Shown in pieces: positions 34,864-47,094 of a stretch of DNA of 64,000 bases. A program made the translations under genes and the position numbers. The DNA is taken from assembly GCA_001179505.1 (NCBI GenBank), contig CDMY01000802.1, forward strand, positions 133,662 through 197,661. Direction: 5' to 3'. The stretch comes from Vitrella brassicaformis (taxonomy: Eukaryota > Sar > Vitrellaceae). The notes beneath the pieces were generated by a model. It searched no databases, was not told where the DNA came from, and was given only the letters and a program-made list of their open reading frames with translations. Positions within the stretch are counted from its first letter, which is position 1. Every line of letters begins with the position of its first letter.

Positions 34864-37269
34864 TCTGTCGGGTCGTCAGGTAGCTGCAGGCCGGCACTGA
34901 TGTACACGCCGAAGACATACATGTCCTTGCGGACGATGATCACCAGTCCGGTCTTGTCGCCCACACAGCGCAGCAAATCGCCATAGGTGGTGCCATCACG
35001 AGATGACCTGATACACACACACGCGCTCCTACTGTGCTGCTAGTATGAGAGTGCGTGCTTTGCCGCTTACTTGTATATGATGTTGAACTCCTTGCCGCCC
35101 AGCCAGTTGCACATGGCCACGTACTGACCGATTGTGAGAGGCGAATCAGCCCAAACACACTGGAATATCCACACACAGAGGCAAGAAGATACACAGCCAG
35201 TCTTCATAAGCATGTGCGCATTGGAGCAGACCTGCGCGCGGATTTCTTGCGGATGGCCTCCCCCAGCTGCACACCGATGTCGGACACAACAAGTGCACGT
35301 CTTTGTCTTTGTGTGAGTGTGTGTATGTCCGTTCACCTCGTCTGTGCTCTCCTGTGCGGCTGTCTGGTTGGATCCGATGAGCGCCTGCTGCCCCTGAAGT
35401 TGAACACACACAGCAGAGAGAGAGAGAGAGAGAGGGCATTCGTATGTCTGTCTCTGTGTCTTTCGACCATCTCCATCTGACCTGAGTGGCGTGTTGCTGC
35501 AAATTGGTGTCCACGTACGTGCGCAGCTGCACCAAGGCAAAGGACACATGACCCAGAGAGCGTGTACGTGGGTGTCCCTTGCCTGCTCGATTGATGCGTT
35601 GATGGTGTCTTTCAGCGACTGTATCTCGCTCTGCGCCTCCTCGCGGATGACGTCACACAACTGCACAGACAGAGCACAGACAGAGAGATGAAGAACGCAC
35701 ATCTTGGCGGTTTGTTCGCTTACCTCTTGTGTGTTCTTCTTTGCCGCTGCCCTGTTGTCGTCGATGGCCTGCTCGAGACGTGAAGCCTTGCCGACCAACT
35801 CATCGTGGTTTGACACGATGAACGCTCTCTGCTCCTGTAGCTGTCACACAGCAGGACAGCCAGCCACGTGTGCCCCATTCATATGTGCTTATGTCTTTCT
35901 GATTTACCTGAGCGGACGTCTGCTGCCATATCGCCTCTTTGATGGCGGCCATCTTGTCCTCGATGGTCTGCAACAGCGCCGCCTCCTGGCGCATGGTCAC
36001 CATTGTGGACTCCGTGTTGGCTCGCAGCTGCACAGAGAAAGACAGCAAGAGCGGGTCCATCACTTAGCCACTGGATGGACCCAGAGAGTGTGTATGTGGG
36101 TGTCCCTTGCCTGCTCGGTTGCCGCATTGATGGCGGCCCTGTCGGCTGCGCTGCTCTCCTTCAGCGCCTGGATCTCTGCCGCCTGCGATGCGACAGATGT
36201 TGCCAAGCTGCATACTGTCTGTGTGTGCGATGTGTGCTTCATACCTGTGTGTCGACTTTGCCTTGAAGCTGCTGTATCTGGGCTGCCTGCGGGCACTCAC
36301 ACGCACACATCAATGTTGCAAGTGAAGGACAATGTCAAGACCTGACAGATACAGACGGGCGTACAACAAAATGAATCTGATGCACGTGGAATGTATCTGT
36401 GTGCGGCTGCGTACTTGCAGGCGAGACGAAGCGACTTGTCGTCTCCCAGCCACTCAAGCAGGGCAAGATAGCTGACCACTGTGAGTGAGCTGTCATGGAG
36501 GGGTGCCTTGAACACAGGGAAACAGACACAGAAAGGACATAAACGCCAGAGCCTGCAAAGGCAGATAGATGGCTTACGAGTATGCTGGCGTCCGTGGCGG
36601 TCTGCTCCTTTTCGCCTTTACCAAATGCCTCGGACAGCTGCATACACAAGCAAGGATAACGAGAAGAGGTGATGCGCATCTACTGGTCTCTCGCTGTGTG
36701 CGTGTGTGCAGGCTCACCTCCTGTGTGTTGCTTTCCGCAGCTGTCTTGTTGGCGGCGATGGTCTGCTCGACATGCGGAGTCTTGCCGAGCACCTCAGAAC
36801 GGCTCGGCTCAAGCAGCTGCATGGACACACACATCACACGACACACAGCACATCGTCTATGGCCCTCTGGATGTGTCGTGTCTTTCGGTCTCACCTGAGT
36901 CGATATCTGCCGGTGCAAGGCTTCCGTCAGGGACACGAACTTCTCTTCGATCATCTCCGCTAGTGTCGACCGGACGTCTTGGCAGGTGGCCGTTGTCACT
37001 TGCAACTGAACTGCCGCCCGGCTCCCATGGATCGGCCAGCCAGCGACGATGGCGACGATGGCGACGATGCCGACAGCCACGCAGATCAGCCCAAACGATG
37101 AGACCGCCAGTAGCGCACGCGTGAGCCAGTTGATTGTTTTGTCCGCTCGCACAAGCCGATCTGCCGCCTCCTCGAGTGTCATGACGCGCGGGGAGGACGG
37201 TGCCAGGGACCTCAGGCCTTCAATGAGAGGTGTGCTCTGGTCACGGCTGTGGCTGTCGCCTTCTGTCAT
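34583..37269 (-). pseudogene. TLDc-D, mosaic and disrupted TLDc gene
   Basis: ATG 37269 starts SPRVMTLEEAADRLVRADK and a hydrophobic segment (SSFGLICVAVGIVAIVAIVA), then coiled-coil exons and a linker-type exon (about 36510-36408: LALLEWLGDDKSLRLACK). That exon should be followed by TLDc. Instead a second run of coiled-coil exons follows (36297-35250), almost identical with TLDc-C, introns included. Next come a second linker exon identical to that of TLDc-E (CNWLGGKEFNIIYK) and a TLDc exon. The TLDc exon has a frameshift near 34755 (after the VSVAGREG block) and loses its last third at about 34583, where it joins antisense sequence of gene O. The gene is therefore a mosaic of at least three paralogs and is unlikely to make a full TLDc domain. 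Confidence 0.75.
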
Positions 37270-37299
37270 CGATAATGGTGTTGCTGACACCCGGATCTC

Positions 37300-37445
37300 T
37301 CACTTGCTGCAGCAAGCACAGGGGAACAGCCGGTTGTGTCGGTGTTCCTGCTCTTCGCGATTGAATAATTCATCGACTTGCCTGTCTGTTTGGCTCTCGG
37401 TATCCTCTCGTCAACCTCGTCTACGCTTACACACAGATCTAGAAG
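37300..37445 (-). repeat. Upstream region shared by TLDc-D and TLDc-E, copy 1
   Basis: The stretch including attgaataattcatcgacttg, then tggctctcggtatcctctcg and tcaacctcgtct, is nearly identical to 41224-41350 upstream of TLDc-E. It is probably a duplicated promoter or 5'UTR. Confidence 0.8.
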
Positions 37446-37504
37446 GGGAGGACCTACTTCTCAAAGCTGCAGACGGCTGCAGCGTTGCATTCACACACAT
37501 ACCG

Positions 37505-37541
37505 GTGGATGGACGGATGGATGGATGGATGGACTGATGGA
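37505..37541. repeat. (GGAT)n microsatellite
   Basis: A run of ggat units in the spacer upstream of TLDc-D. Similar runs occur at 13684, 18553 and 29305. Confidence 0.9.
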
Positions 37542-37987
37542 TCGACGGACCATTTCCTTTGTTTCAAACCATCCAGCGAATTGAGCGCACCACACGGACA
37601 GGTTAGTTATCATCGCGGCCACCACGAAGGGCAGCCAGACAGCCATACAGAGGTTTTTCGGTGGCTCTGTGCGCGGACATCTCTGTGTTGACACGGTGTG
37701 GTGTGGTGTTGATCAGCACTGATGACACTTGGTTAAGGGACAGCGTCTCGTCTTGTGGAAGAAATGGTACAATGTCGCATAAAGGACGGCACAGTCTCAC
37801 TGGCTGGCTATACATGTGAGTGGTCAACAAGACACTCGATATCCGCCAGACGACCCAAGGCAGAGAAGAGAGAGACACGACCAATCAATGGCTATCTATG
37901 GTACACAGACGACAGACACCCATCAACAGCTATAGCCCGGGATGCGATTTATGTGGTAAAGCGGTATCGATACGGACAGGCCACCTA

Positions 37988-38130
37988 CTACCGCGCGTGC
38001 ACCAAGTGCAGCACCTCTAGCTCGTCAGCCCTCAAGTACTCTGACCCACCCAACACTGCATAGCCATATTGATTCCTCACTCCCAAGTAGCCCGCAGGCA
38101 GACAGCGGCTGTAGATCCGCTGAGCGCAGC
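37988..38130 (-). pseudogene. Orphan C-terminal fragment of a TLDc exon
   Basis: Only the tail of the domain is left (CLPAGYLGVRNQYGYAVLGG, then ELEVLHLVHAR and a stop). Nothing upstream on the same strand continues it. Weak traces of the 3' flank repeat (ctatggtacacagac at 37897) lie beside it. It is a relic of another TLDc gene copy. Confidence 0.75.
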
Positions 38131-38149
38131 AGCACCCTCCCGGGCTGGC

Positions 38150-38445
38150 CATGGACGTGGCTGCATGCCTGGCTGACTCAACCGAGCAATGATTCACAAA
38201 AAGTGGTGTGTACAAGCATCGTTCCGACAGCCAGCTATGGTACAGACAAACAACACACCCATCAAGACACACGCAGGAATAGAGAGCTCACACACGCAGG
38301 AGCACGTGTCGAAAGAATGACAGGAAGATATGCATGTGTGACACCTGACACTGAGTCAGTGACACACGAAGGCCACACGAGATAGATCGATAGAAAACAC
38401 TGCAAGCGGCACATACAGCCAGACACAACTCTCTCTCTCCCTCTC
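38150..38445 (-). repeat. TLDc-associated 3' flank repeat, copy 3
   Basis: This is the same series of blocks as downstream of TLDc-A and TLDc-C, directly after the TLDc-E stop, including cagctatggtacagacaaac and cacacgagatagatcgata. Confidence 0.75.
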
Positions 38446-41178
38446 TCACTGCCCCACCACATGCAGCACCTCTATCTCATCAGCCATGAACTCACTCACC
38501 CCACCCAACATAGCACAGCCATCCTCATCCCTCTCTCCCGTGTAGCCCTCAGGCACATGGCCGGAGGTCCACTGACGGCACCTGCAGATGTCGACGGCAG
38601 GCCGGCCACCCCTGCCAAAGCCACCCCACCCTAGACGCAGATCCCCGCCGATATACACATTCGCACCACCCACAATCCTCTCCCTCCCCGCCACCACCAC
38701 AAGCTGGCACTCTTCGTTAATGTCGATCTTGGTCGGTGTGGGGAAGTGGCCGGCCAATGAGAAATACCACAGATCACAGCTGTATCTGCGGCTCTTGGTG
38801 GGGTCGTCGGGCAGCTGCAGGCCGGCACTGATGTACACGCCGAAGACATATGTGCCCCTGCGGATGATGATCACCAGGCCGTTCTTGCTGGCCACACAGC
38901 GGAGCAAATCGCTATACGTGGTGCCGTCACGCGATGACCTGATACACACGCACACACGCGTGAGCTACTGCGCTGCTAGTTAGAATGTGTGCTTTGCCGC
39001 TTACTTGTATATGATGTTGAACTCCTTGCCGCCCAGCCAGTTGCACATGGCCACGTACTGACCGATTGTGAGAGGCGAATCAGCCCAAACGCACTGGAAT
39101 ATCCTCACACAGAGGCAACAAGATACACAGCCAGTCGCATAAGCATGTGCGCATTGGAGCAGACCTGCGCGCGGATTTCTTTGCGGATGGCCTCCTCCAG
39201 CTGCACACCGATGTCGGCCACAACAAGTGCACGTCTTTGTCTTTGTCTGAGTGTGTCTCTGTCCGTTCACCTCCTCTGTGTTCTTCTGTGCGGCTGTTCG
39301 GTTGGACTCGATGAGCGCCTGCTGCTCCTGTAGCTGAACACACACAGCAACAGAGAGAGAGAGAGAGAGGGCATCCGTATGTCTCTCTGTGTGCCTTTCG
39401 CCCATCTCCATCTGACCTGAGTGGCGTGTTGCTCCAAATCGGTGTCCACGTGTGTGCGCAGCTGCATGCAGTGAGACGGCAGGAGGGAGCGTATCTCGCC
39501 TGCGCTAAGCGTGTGTATGTGGGACGTCACTTGCCTGGTCGATCGATGTGTCGGTGGCTCCCTTCAGCGCACGCATCTCTTCGGCCTGCGTGAGACCATT
39601 CAAACACATATATACACACACACACGTATGCGCCCTCAAGCATTCAGCTGCGTGGCATGAGTACCTGTGTATCGACTTTGGCATGGAGCGCCTGTATCTG
39701 GGCTGCCTGCGGGCACTCCAGACACACACACACACACACACAGATAACACGAACGAGCGCGATGCCCATTGGAGTGTACCTGTGCGCGCAATTCCCTGCG
39801 GGTGGCCGTGCTCAGCTGCGCACAAGTGTCGGGGCGCCAGAGAAACGAAGACTGCACGTCTTTGCCTTCGTCTGAGTGTGTGCAGTTAGTTTGTCATGTC
39901 ACCTCGTCTGTGTTCTTCTGTGCGATTGTCTGGTTTGATTCGATGATGGACTGCAGCTCCTGTAACTGAACACACACAGCAGAGAGAGAGAGAGAGAGAG
40001 AGGGCATTTGCGTGTATGTCAGTCCGTGTCTTCCCCATGTCGATCTGACCTTAGTAGCGTGTTGCTGCAAATTGGTGTCCACGTACGTGCTGTTGTCACC
40101 GATCGCCTGCTGCAGCTCTGACGTCTTGGAGAGCATCTCAGTGCGGGTCGATTCGATGAGGACTTTCTGGTCCTGCAGCTGCATGGACACCGAACACACA
40201 AACATCGCGTCTGTGAATGTCCTCAGTGTGAAGGCCTGGTCACACCTGGGTGGTCATCTGCTGCTCCATCTCCGCTTTGAGTGCCGCCAGTCCAGTGGCC
40301 GTGTCCTGACGAATGGTCGCCATGGTGGTGTCAACGTATTCTCGCAGCTGTGCGCAGTGGTCAACAGAAGAAGGCAGGAGTGCGGCAATGTCATTACGGA
40401 TCGTGCGTCTTACGTTATCGTTTGACGTCTGGATGGCCGTCTGGTGGGTCTGGAGCGCCTGTATCTGGGCAGCCTGCAGCCACATAAGTGTGAATGAGCT
40501 TGAGGACATGTATCCCTCCTCCCACCTGATAAGCAGAGAATGCGGCGAGTGCCAACGCCAACAACAAGAAAAGCTGCACATCCATATCGGACACGAGTAC
40601 ACACGACATCTTTCCTGCTTGACCTGTTTTGGTGTGGATCTGCCTCTCACCTGCCCACCGTAGCCCGATGACGCCTTGCTTCTGACCTCCTCATCGGCAT
40701 CCTCTTCGACGTCACCATTCGTATCAGCTGCGTGCCCCGCAGCCTCATCCACAGGTGGCCCAGGGAGGCCATGGTAGCTGCTCTGTTCGTCCTTGCTGTC
40801 GTCATGGTGCTGCCCCTCCCACTCGCCCGCCTCACAAACGGCAGGGCACTGCTGGCCAGTGCTGACGGGGCTGCTCAAGAACGACAGCTGCATGGCCGCG
40901 TGTGTGTCGTTGTATGCTTCCGCGACAGGTTGCTCGACCGACGTATTGTTGGTGAGAGTTGCCATGGACAGGCAGATGGCGAAGCCGGTAGTCATGCACA
41001 CGAGCCCAACCGAGACGACGATGGCAGCAAACACGCGCATGCCGATGGTCTTGCCCCTGGCGGCCTCTTCTGCTCGGATGAGCTGGTCTCCCGCCTCCTC
41101 GAGGCTCATGACGCGCAGGGACGGCGGCACCAGGGAGCAAAGGCTGCGAACGAGAGGGATGCGGCTAGTGGCTTCCAT
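38446..41178 (-). CDS. TLDc-domain protein E, membrane-anchored, long coiled coil
   Basis: ATG 41178 opens MEATSRIPLVRSLCSLVPP, then the signature SLRVMSLEEAGDQLIRAEEA and a hydrophobic segment (FAAIVVSVGLVCMTTGFAIC). An acidic linker follows (SYHGLPGPPVDE, TNGDVEEDADEE), then a second hydrophobic exon (LFLLLALALAAFSAYQ). Coiled-coil exons include one with QTHQTAIQTSNDN, one with TGLAALKAEMEQQMTTQ, one with VLIESTRTEMLSKTSELQQ, AAQIQALHAKVDTQ, LRTHVDTDLEQHATQ and one with QALIESNRTAAQKNTEE. The linker exon (CNWLGGKEFNIIYK) and an uninterrupted TLDc exon follow (VYISAGLQLPDDPT, DLWYFSLAGHF, ending EIEVLHVVGQ). TLDc-B has the same N-terminal design with far fewer coil exons. The protein is likely membrane-anchored with the TLDc domain at the end of a long rod. 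Confidence 0.78.
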
Positions 41179-41516
41179 GGTGCTGGTCTTGCTTGTCCCC
41201 TCTGCAGCGAACAACGGACAGCAAGCACAGGGAAACAGGCGGTTGTGTCGGTGTTCCTACTCTCGTGATTGAATAATTCATCGACTTGCCTGTTTGTTTG
41301 GCTCTCGGTATCCTCTCGTCAACCTCGTCTATGCTCACACAAGAGATCTAAAGGAGAAGGCCGTTTCTTTCTCTTCTCTCGGCTAAGCTCGCAGACGTTA
41401 CTGAGCTCGCGCAATCTTCCGCAAAGGTAGGCCGTGTGGCTGCCGAGGTGCGAAGGGGGCCATAAAGTATTTCTGATCTTCTGATTGGGCCTGAATTATC
41501 CTTCTGACCTTCGGTG
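41179..41516. promoter_or_regulatory. Head-to-head spacer TLDc-E / F-box-like gene, includes repeat shared with TLDc-D
   Basis: 41224-41350 repeats the upstream region of TLDc-D. The recurrent divergent-spacer motif is present as taagctcgcag at 41384-41394 and gagctcgc at 41403-41410. Confidence 0.5.
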
Positions 41517-43110
41517 ATGAAGTGCCGTCAGCTGACCGGCCTGCCTGGGGACGTCACGGGTGAGGTGTTAGGATGGCTCACAGCAGACAGCTGCGGCGCA
41601 CTGCGAGCCACTTCGAAAACCGTCGGCTGCCATCTCATCAGCGAGGCTTACCTGACGGCCCGGCTCGACACTGCCATCTGCAACAAGGGCCTCAGTGGCG
41701 TGCTGACCTACAGAAGGCGCCCACAGACGGCCCGGGAATACCTGGTGCAGCGTGTGACGGCCACCTGCAGCGTGTTTCTTCCCTGGCTGGTCCATCTCGT
41801 CACCATCCTCGCAGCTGTGGCGGCCCTCATTGCTCTCTTTCGGGTGTGTGTGGCGGTTCCGACTGTCGCACGGACGTTCGTGGTCCAGCTGTTTGGACCG
41901 CGGTACTCGATGCTGGTGCTCCCCGTGGTGTGGTTTCTTCTCATCAGAGGAGGATGCGCCTTTGGTACGGCTTTCGGCAACTTCCTGGGACGCCACCCTT
42001 CCCTGCGGGCAGCTGCACTGAGGCCAATGCCCGCCTTCAGATTCATGGCGGCCAACATCGCTCTCGCTGCGCGCCGTGCGTGGGCTATGGTGACGTCAGC
42101 GGTCACGGGATCAAGGGCCGACAGAATGTACCTGTGGGGCGAGCTGCGCGGGGCGCTTCCCGACGGTGGCAAGAGCATCAGCCATCCTGAGTATCTCTTG
42201 CGGCTCCTGTACGTCATCGAGGAGGGCGGCCGTTGGGAGCGCTCCGTGCCGCTCATCTACTTCATCAAGAATTCCCACCTCATCCTCTCACTGCCCATCA
42301 TCGTCTCGGCTGACGATCTGCGACGAGTCGGCAGCAGGGCGGTGTTTGATTCTCGGCCCGATGCTGTGCGGCAGTACTCGCTCTTCAGCCACCGATTCAC
42401 GTGGATGGCTCCGCACAGTCGTCTGAGCCGCGTCGATGGGCAAGACCGCCTCGGGCCGCCGATGAGGGCACACCCAATGACCTTTCTGACCCCCGACACA
42501 CTGCCTGCCAGCATCCCCCTGGCCATCGACTTCAACGCATCGGACCCGCCCACTCAGTGTATGTGAACCACGTCGACACACACACACACACCAGGAACAC
42601 GCTCTCTCTCATGCCTCTCTCTCTCTCTCTCTGCCTGTCTGTCTGTGTGTGTGTGTAGGTGTATGTGTAGGATGCAACCTGGGTTGCAACCTGGTAGCTG
42701 CATCCTTCACGGACCATGTCGTTCTATCGCTCAGCCATCTAGCCTCTGCGGCGTCTGACCCCTCTCTGCTACCTTACGACGCCACTGACGTGATCCCGGT
42801 GGCCGACCAGCAGCGGCTGAAGGACAGCATCGGCCAGGCGGGGCGCGCCATCTGGAGAGGCCATCGCCTGGTGGATGTGTGTGACAGCGGAAGGGGTGGC
42901 CGGCGTGCGAAGATGGCGATCTTGTGTGGGTGCAAGGCGACCGATGAGTTTGCAGTCCGTGTCGCGCTGGGGGGGTCAGGCATGTGGGACGTTCTCGAGG
43001 TCAGCACGACGGAGCGGGTGGTGTGGGCAGGGAAGGGTGTGGCTGAAAGGTTTCCCCGCACAGCGGCAGTGCTCATTGACGTGGTGGAAGCGCTGAGCGT
43101 GTGCGTGTAG
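41517..43110 (+). CDS. F-box-like protein with membrane segments, function unknown
   Basis: Two exons; the intron runs from about 42560 to 42658. The N-terminus (LTGLPGDVTGEVLGWLTADS, then CGALRATSK) resembles a degenerate F-box. Two or three hydrophobic segments follow (VFLPWLVHLVTILAAVAALI and LVLPVVWFLLIRGGCAFG), then FRFMAANIALAARRAWAMV. The second exon holds DQQRLKDSIGQAGRAIWRGH and a C-terminal half with short strand-like repeats (RRAKMAILCGCKATDEFAVR). The start is ATG 41517 and the stop TAG 43108-43110. The combination of an F-box-like start with membrane segments is unusual. I do not recognise the family as a whole. Confidence 0.62.
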
Positions 43111-44056
43111 AGCGAGCGCCCGACACTCACTCTACAGAGAGACAGAGAGACAGAGACAGGTGGTGTGTATGCGTGCAGTGCACTCAGCGGCTGGCTGCAG
43201 TGCAGTGAGAGCAACTTCGCGTGTTCGTCGGTCGCTGCTCGTCAGATTTGTGGAGGCATAGTCTATCGGTGTGGAGGACAGGAGGTCATTAAGGTTTATG
43301 GGTGTCTTTTCTCTCTGTATCTATCTAGCCCCATTTGTAGCATTGATTGTACGTGTGTGTATGCGCGTGTGAATGCATTTGTGTGTGTATGTGTGTGTTG
43401 TTCTCTGTGCGGCAACTTTCTCGGTACTGCTTGCATCCCTTTACTTGAAGGGCCTCAATTAATGCACTCACTCTCACAATGAGCGAGCGCCATCCAGGAT
43501 TGACTCCATTTCAATCAATCGCGCTGTCCCGTCCCACACACCCTTCCCCGCACCCACACGACCAATCACCTCACCAAGTTATCATCAAACCAACTGCGTC
43601 ACTTGAGCAGTGCAGAGACCGCTGGACGTGCAGACAGACAGAGGCGATTCAGCGATTCGTATGTATATGTATTGTAGCTTTAGATGTATGTGTATCGCTG
43701 AACAGGTTCAGCCCGAATTCGTGCATTAGGTTTGGTCACGCTGCTTGTGTGACTCTCTTGCTCATGTTATCAACAAATTATGTCGATCGAATTCACCAGT
43801 CATACGAACATCATTCAAGCGTCTTCTCGTCTAGCGTTTGTATCTCTGTCTGACCTCACACACATGCCGGTTTGCTTGCGTGTCTCTCTCGACATGGTGT
43901 CTTCACATTATTTCTGCCGAGGAGTGTGCGATACTCTGAGCTGCAAACACGAGTCCGCTCTGCTCGTCGGCGTCTCTGCAGCAAACTGCGCTCTTCTCGC
44001 CAGTCTGACACACAATCACAGACACACCCCACGTCTGTCTTTGCACGCACCTTGTT
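43111..44056. other. Convergent spacer without a gene
   Basis: About 950 bases between two 3' ends. The base composition is more AT-rich than the neighbours, and stop codons are spread in all frames. No repeat or RNA structure was recognised. Confidence 0.45.
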
Positions 44057-45675
44057 TCATGTATTTTGCGTGTTCGCTCTTACCGTCGACTCGACGCCTT
44101 TGTACCAGACGTCGTTAGTAATGAGCCACTGGTGTGTGCGTGCGGTGTGAAATCCACCCATGTAAAGCTCCTCGAGCGTGCACAGATGGAAGGCCGGCGG
44201 GCAGATTTCGGGGTCCGCGGTCTCGTTGAAGGTGCATCGTAGTCGGCCAAGATGGTAGAAGTCTGCGGTGCCGATGCCCGTCAGAGCCGCCGGCAGCATG
44301 GCCTGAATCGACTGTTGCTGCACGACGAGAGACACACATACACATACACATGACGGCACATGTGGCTGTGTGGCCGACTGACTGACCTGGAGTCCGTAGT
44401 TGTAGAACTTGATGTCGTCGATGTATCCGTCAAAGCCTGGGAAGGTGCGGTGGGGATGCTTCCCAATGAAGAGCGGACCTGAACCAATGAATGCACAGCG
44501 CCAAACAAACAAAGCAATGCCTTGTGTGTGTGTGTGTGTGGTCTCTCTTCGTGTTTCTTGCCGTTGTTGGCCTTGGGCTCGTCTGAGAGTATCACCTCAC
44601 TATCCTGCACACAGACATAGTTTCATGATGCGCATCTCTTTGTCCTCATTCATGTGTATCTGCCTCTGCCTGACCAGCATTCCGTCGATGAACAATCGCA
44701 TGACGCCCTTGGACAGACTCACAGCGACATGCGTCCACCGCCGCATCGGAATGCCACCCTGCTCATTGACAACCCTCACACACACACACAAATGGAAGAA
44801 TGAATGGATGAATGGCTTTTGTCAATGGGCTGGTGTCATGGCTGGCGTGCCTGCGAGTCGAGTCCTTCGTTCGGGTTGATATTGGTCGACACACGGACGC
44901 GCAGCTTGTTGCTCGACTCCTGCAGCAATACCGTGGGCGTCACTTCAAAGTCGCCATGGCCCTTTGACACCACATAGCGATACTGCCCTGAGCGACATAA
45001 GAATGAACCACATGACAGATGGATGGATGCGTCTGTTTCCTTTCTTCTCTCTGTCGTTGTTTGCTGTTTGCCTGTGGGTCCGTTAAGCAGGTAGATCCAG
45101 AAGGAGACGGTCAGTGTGCCGACGTTGAGGGAAGGCGATGAGGCGACGACAGTCCCGTTGTCCTTGTCCATAATCAGACTCGCGCCATAGCCAAAGAATG
45201 AAGGGCCCGAGCGAAGCGCTGATGAACACAAGCAGACAACCGAATGACAAACGTGGATGACACGTCTGTTTGCGCCTGTGCTTGTGTGTGTTTTTCTGAC
45301 CTGGGTGCATGTGATTGAAGTGTCCTGAGTGATCAATGGGGTAGACGTCGTCGAAGGTCCACCATCCAACGAGGCCGTTGGGGATGGCTGCGGCTGTGAT
45401 CACCTGGGATGTGCCGTGCAAGCAAAAGGCTTGAGGAACGTCTGCAGATCCATCCATCCATCCACAGCACACACAAATGGAGAGAGAGGAGTGATCCGCA
45501 ATGTGCCGTCTGTGTTGTTCGCCCATGCACCGAAGCATTGCGAGATGATGTCATTCATGCGGCGGCTTCCATCGTGTGTCCTGCCAGCGACCGTGTTCTG
45601 CGCAAAGAGCTTGGCGGAGCCGCCAGTCAAACTGGCGCTGAGGAACAGGACCGTCAATGTGTTAAACACGCCCAT
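44057..45675 (-). CDS. Secreted LamG / concanavalin-A-like lectin domain protein
   Basis: ATG 45675 opens a signal peptide (VFNTLTVLFLSASLTGGSA). A LamG-type jelly roll follows over seven or so exons: IPNGLVGWWTFDDVYPIDHS, LRSGPSFFGYGASLIMDKD, LNVGTLTVSFWIYLLNGPTG, MRRWTHVAVSLSKGVMRLFI and FPGFDGYIDDIKFYNYGL. The pattern of FW(I/V)Y, a W..V exchange strand and G.IDD..FY.. is that of LamG and pentraxin-like lectins. The last exon holds a separate Cys-containing module (CTFNETADPEICPPAFHLC, then EELYMGGFHTARTHQWL) of a type I cannot name. The stop is at 44057-44059. It is likely an extracellular or secretory-pathway carbohydrate-binding protein. Confidence 0.78.
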
Positions 45676-45785
45676 CGTGCGGATGGAATGCGGCCGCCGC
45701 GGGACTTTGCTCTATTGCCTCTGAGCGTTCGTACAGATTTACGACGGATCGCTTAACTTTGAGCTTGCGTTTGTTGTGTGCACAA
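45676..45785. promoter_or_regulatory. Very short head-to-head spacer LamG / TEX30-like
   Basis: Only 110 bases separate the two start codons. The spacer has ctttgagcttgcgttt at 45757-45772, a one-base variant of the divergent-spacer motif. Confidence 0.45.
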
Positions 45786-46783
45786 ATGGCGCCTAAGAAG
45801 CGTGCGTTGGAGCAAAGCAGTGAAGCAGCAGACACAAGCAAAAAGAAGAAGAAGAATGCCAAGCTCGTCTTCGTTCTCGGCCACGGCGCAGGCAAGCATT
45901 CTCTTACACAGATCCAGCTCAACGCGTGAAGCATCGGTTTTTTTGCTGTCTGTTGTGTCATTGCAGGCACCAACTCGAGTCATCCGAAGATGCAGGGATG
46001 GAAAAAGAAGCTCGAAGAGACCTTCGCTGACGAGGGCGTGAGTGTGGTGATGGTTGACTTCCCTCGGCCGTTCAACAAGATGAACAAGATGGTGCTCGCC
46101 CACAAGGCTGCTGTGGAGGCCGCCAGCAAAGAGGCAGACCGCCTCTTCCTCATTGGCACGTGAGTGAATCAGCGAAGGTGCGCATCTCTCTCTTTTATGT
46201 GTGTGTGTGTGGTTCACGTAGGTCGATGGGCTCGAGAGTGGCTGTGCATCTGTGCAACGACCAGCCGGAGGTGCGGTCGAAGGTCCATGGTATGATCGCA
46301 CTCGGGTAAGCACAGACGGGGATACGGCTGACGAACACAGACGTGTTCGTTGTGTGCAGCTATCCTCTCATCAGCGTTTCGAAGGTGCGATCACATGAAA
46401 TGCTTCACCTAGTCGTGATTTGTCTTTCATCTCCTCACTGTGCAGGAGCTGAGAGATCAGCCCCTGAAGGCCCTTCCTTCCGACGCGCCACCCCTTCTCT
46501 TCATCACGTAACAAACACTCTGACGTAACCAGCAGGGCAGTGAGTGAATGTTCATCGCCATTCATCTCTACTCGTGTGCAGCGGCACCAAAGACCACATG
46601 AGCCCACTGGACCAGCTGGAGGCGACGAGGAAGAAGATGAAGGGCCGCACTGAGCTCTTGTCCATCGATGGGGGTGATCACGGCCTGACCGTCAAGGGCA
46701 AGGGCAAGCAGGAGGCGGCTGACAAACAAATGCTGGACAAGATCAGGGAGTTCGTCCACAGCCTCCAGTCGGGTCTGTCCTGA
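45786..46783 (+). CDS. TEX30/KANSL3-type alpha/beta hydrolase
   Basis: The protein has about 215 residues. A Lys-rich start (APKKRALEQSSEAADTSKKK) is followed by AKLVFVLGHGAG, the oxyanion-hole turn. Then come VVMVDFPRPFNK, LIGTSMGSRVAVHLC with the GxSxG nucleophile elbow, LLFITGTKDHMSP with the acid residue, and SIDGGDHGL with the His. The full Ser-Asp-His set is present. This layout is that of the TEX30/KANL3 hydrolase family; the substrate is unknown. The first intron starts with GC (GGC GCA G then gcaagc, about 45892), joining GHGAG to TNSS in frame. ATG 45786 is the first in frame and the stop is at 46781-46783. Confidence 0.85.
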
Positions 46784-47094
46784 GCGTATGACTGGCTGGA
46801 TGTCTGTATAGTAACCAACGCAGTGCTGTTTGTATGGATGCTGTGGTTGTTCGTTGAGCACATTTGTGGATTTGACTGCATGTGGTGACAACCGCATCGC
46901 ATGTACGTACGTACATGAATCAGTCCCGCACTTGACGTATAGCGAGAAGGTGTCATAAAAGCGTGCACACAGCGATCTCCACGAAAAATGACAGAACGGT
47001 CTCAACACCAGAAACATTCAATTACACACCAGCACCAGCAGCCGGCTCTGTACAAGTGCGAGCAGCCATCGATGCTGCTCTGTGTGTCCGCCAT
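46784..47094. other. Convergent spacer TEX30-like / ELMO
   Basis: About 310 bases with no coding signal, including a small tandem gtac run near 46901-46912. Probably the two 3'UTRs. Confidence 0.45.
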
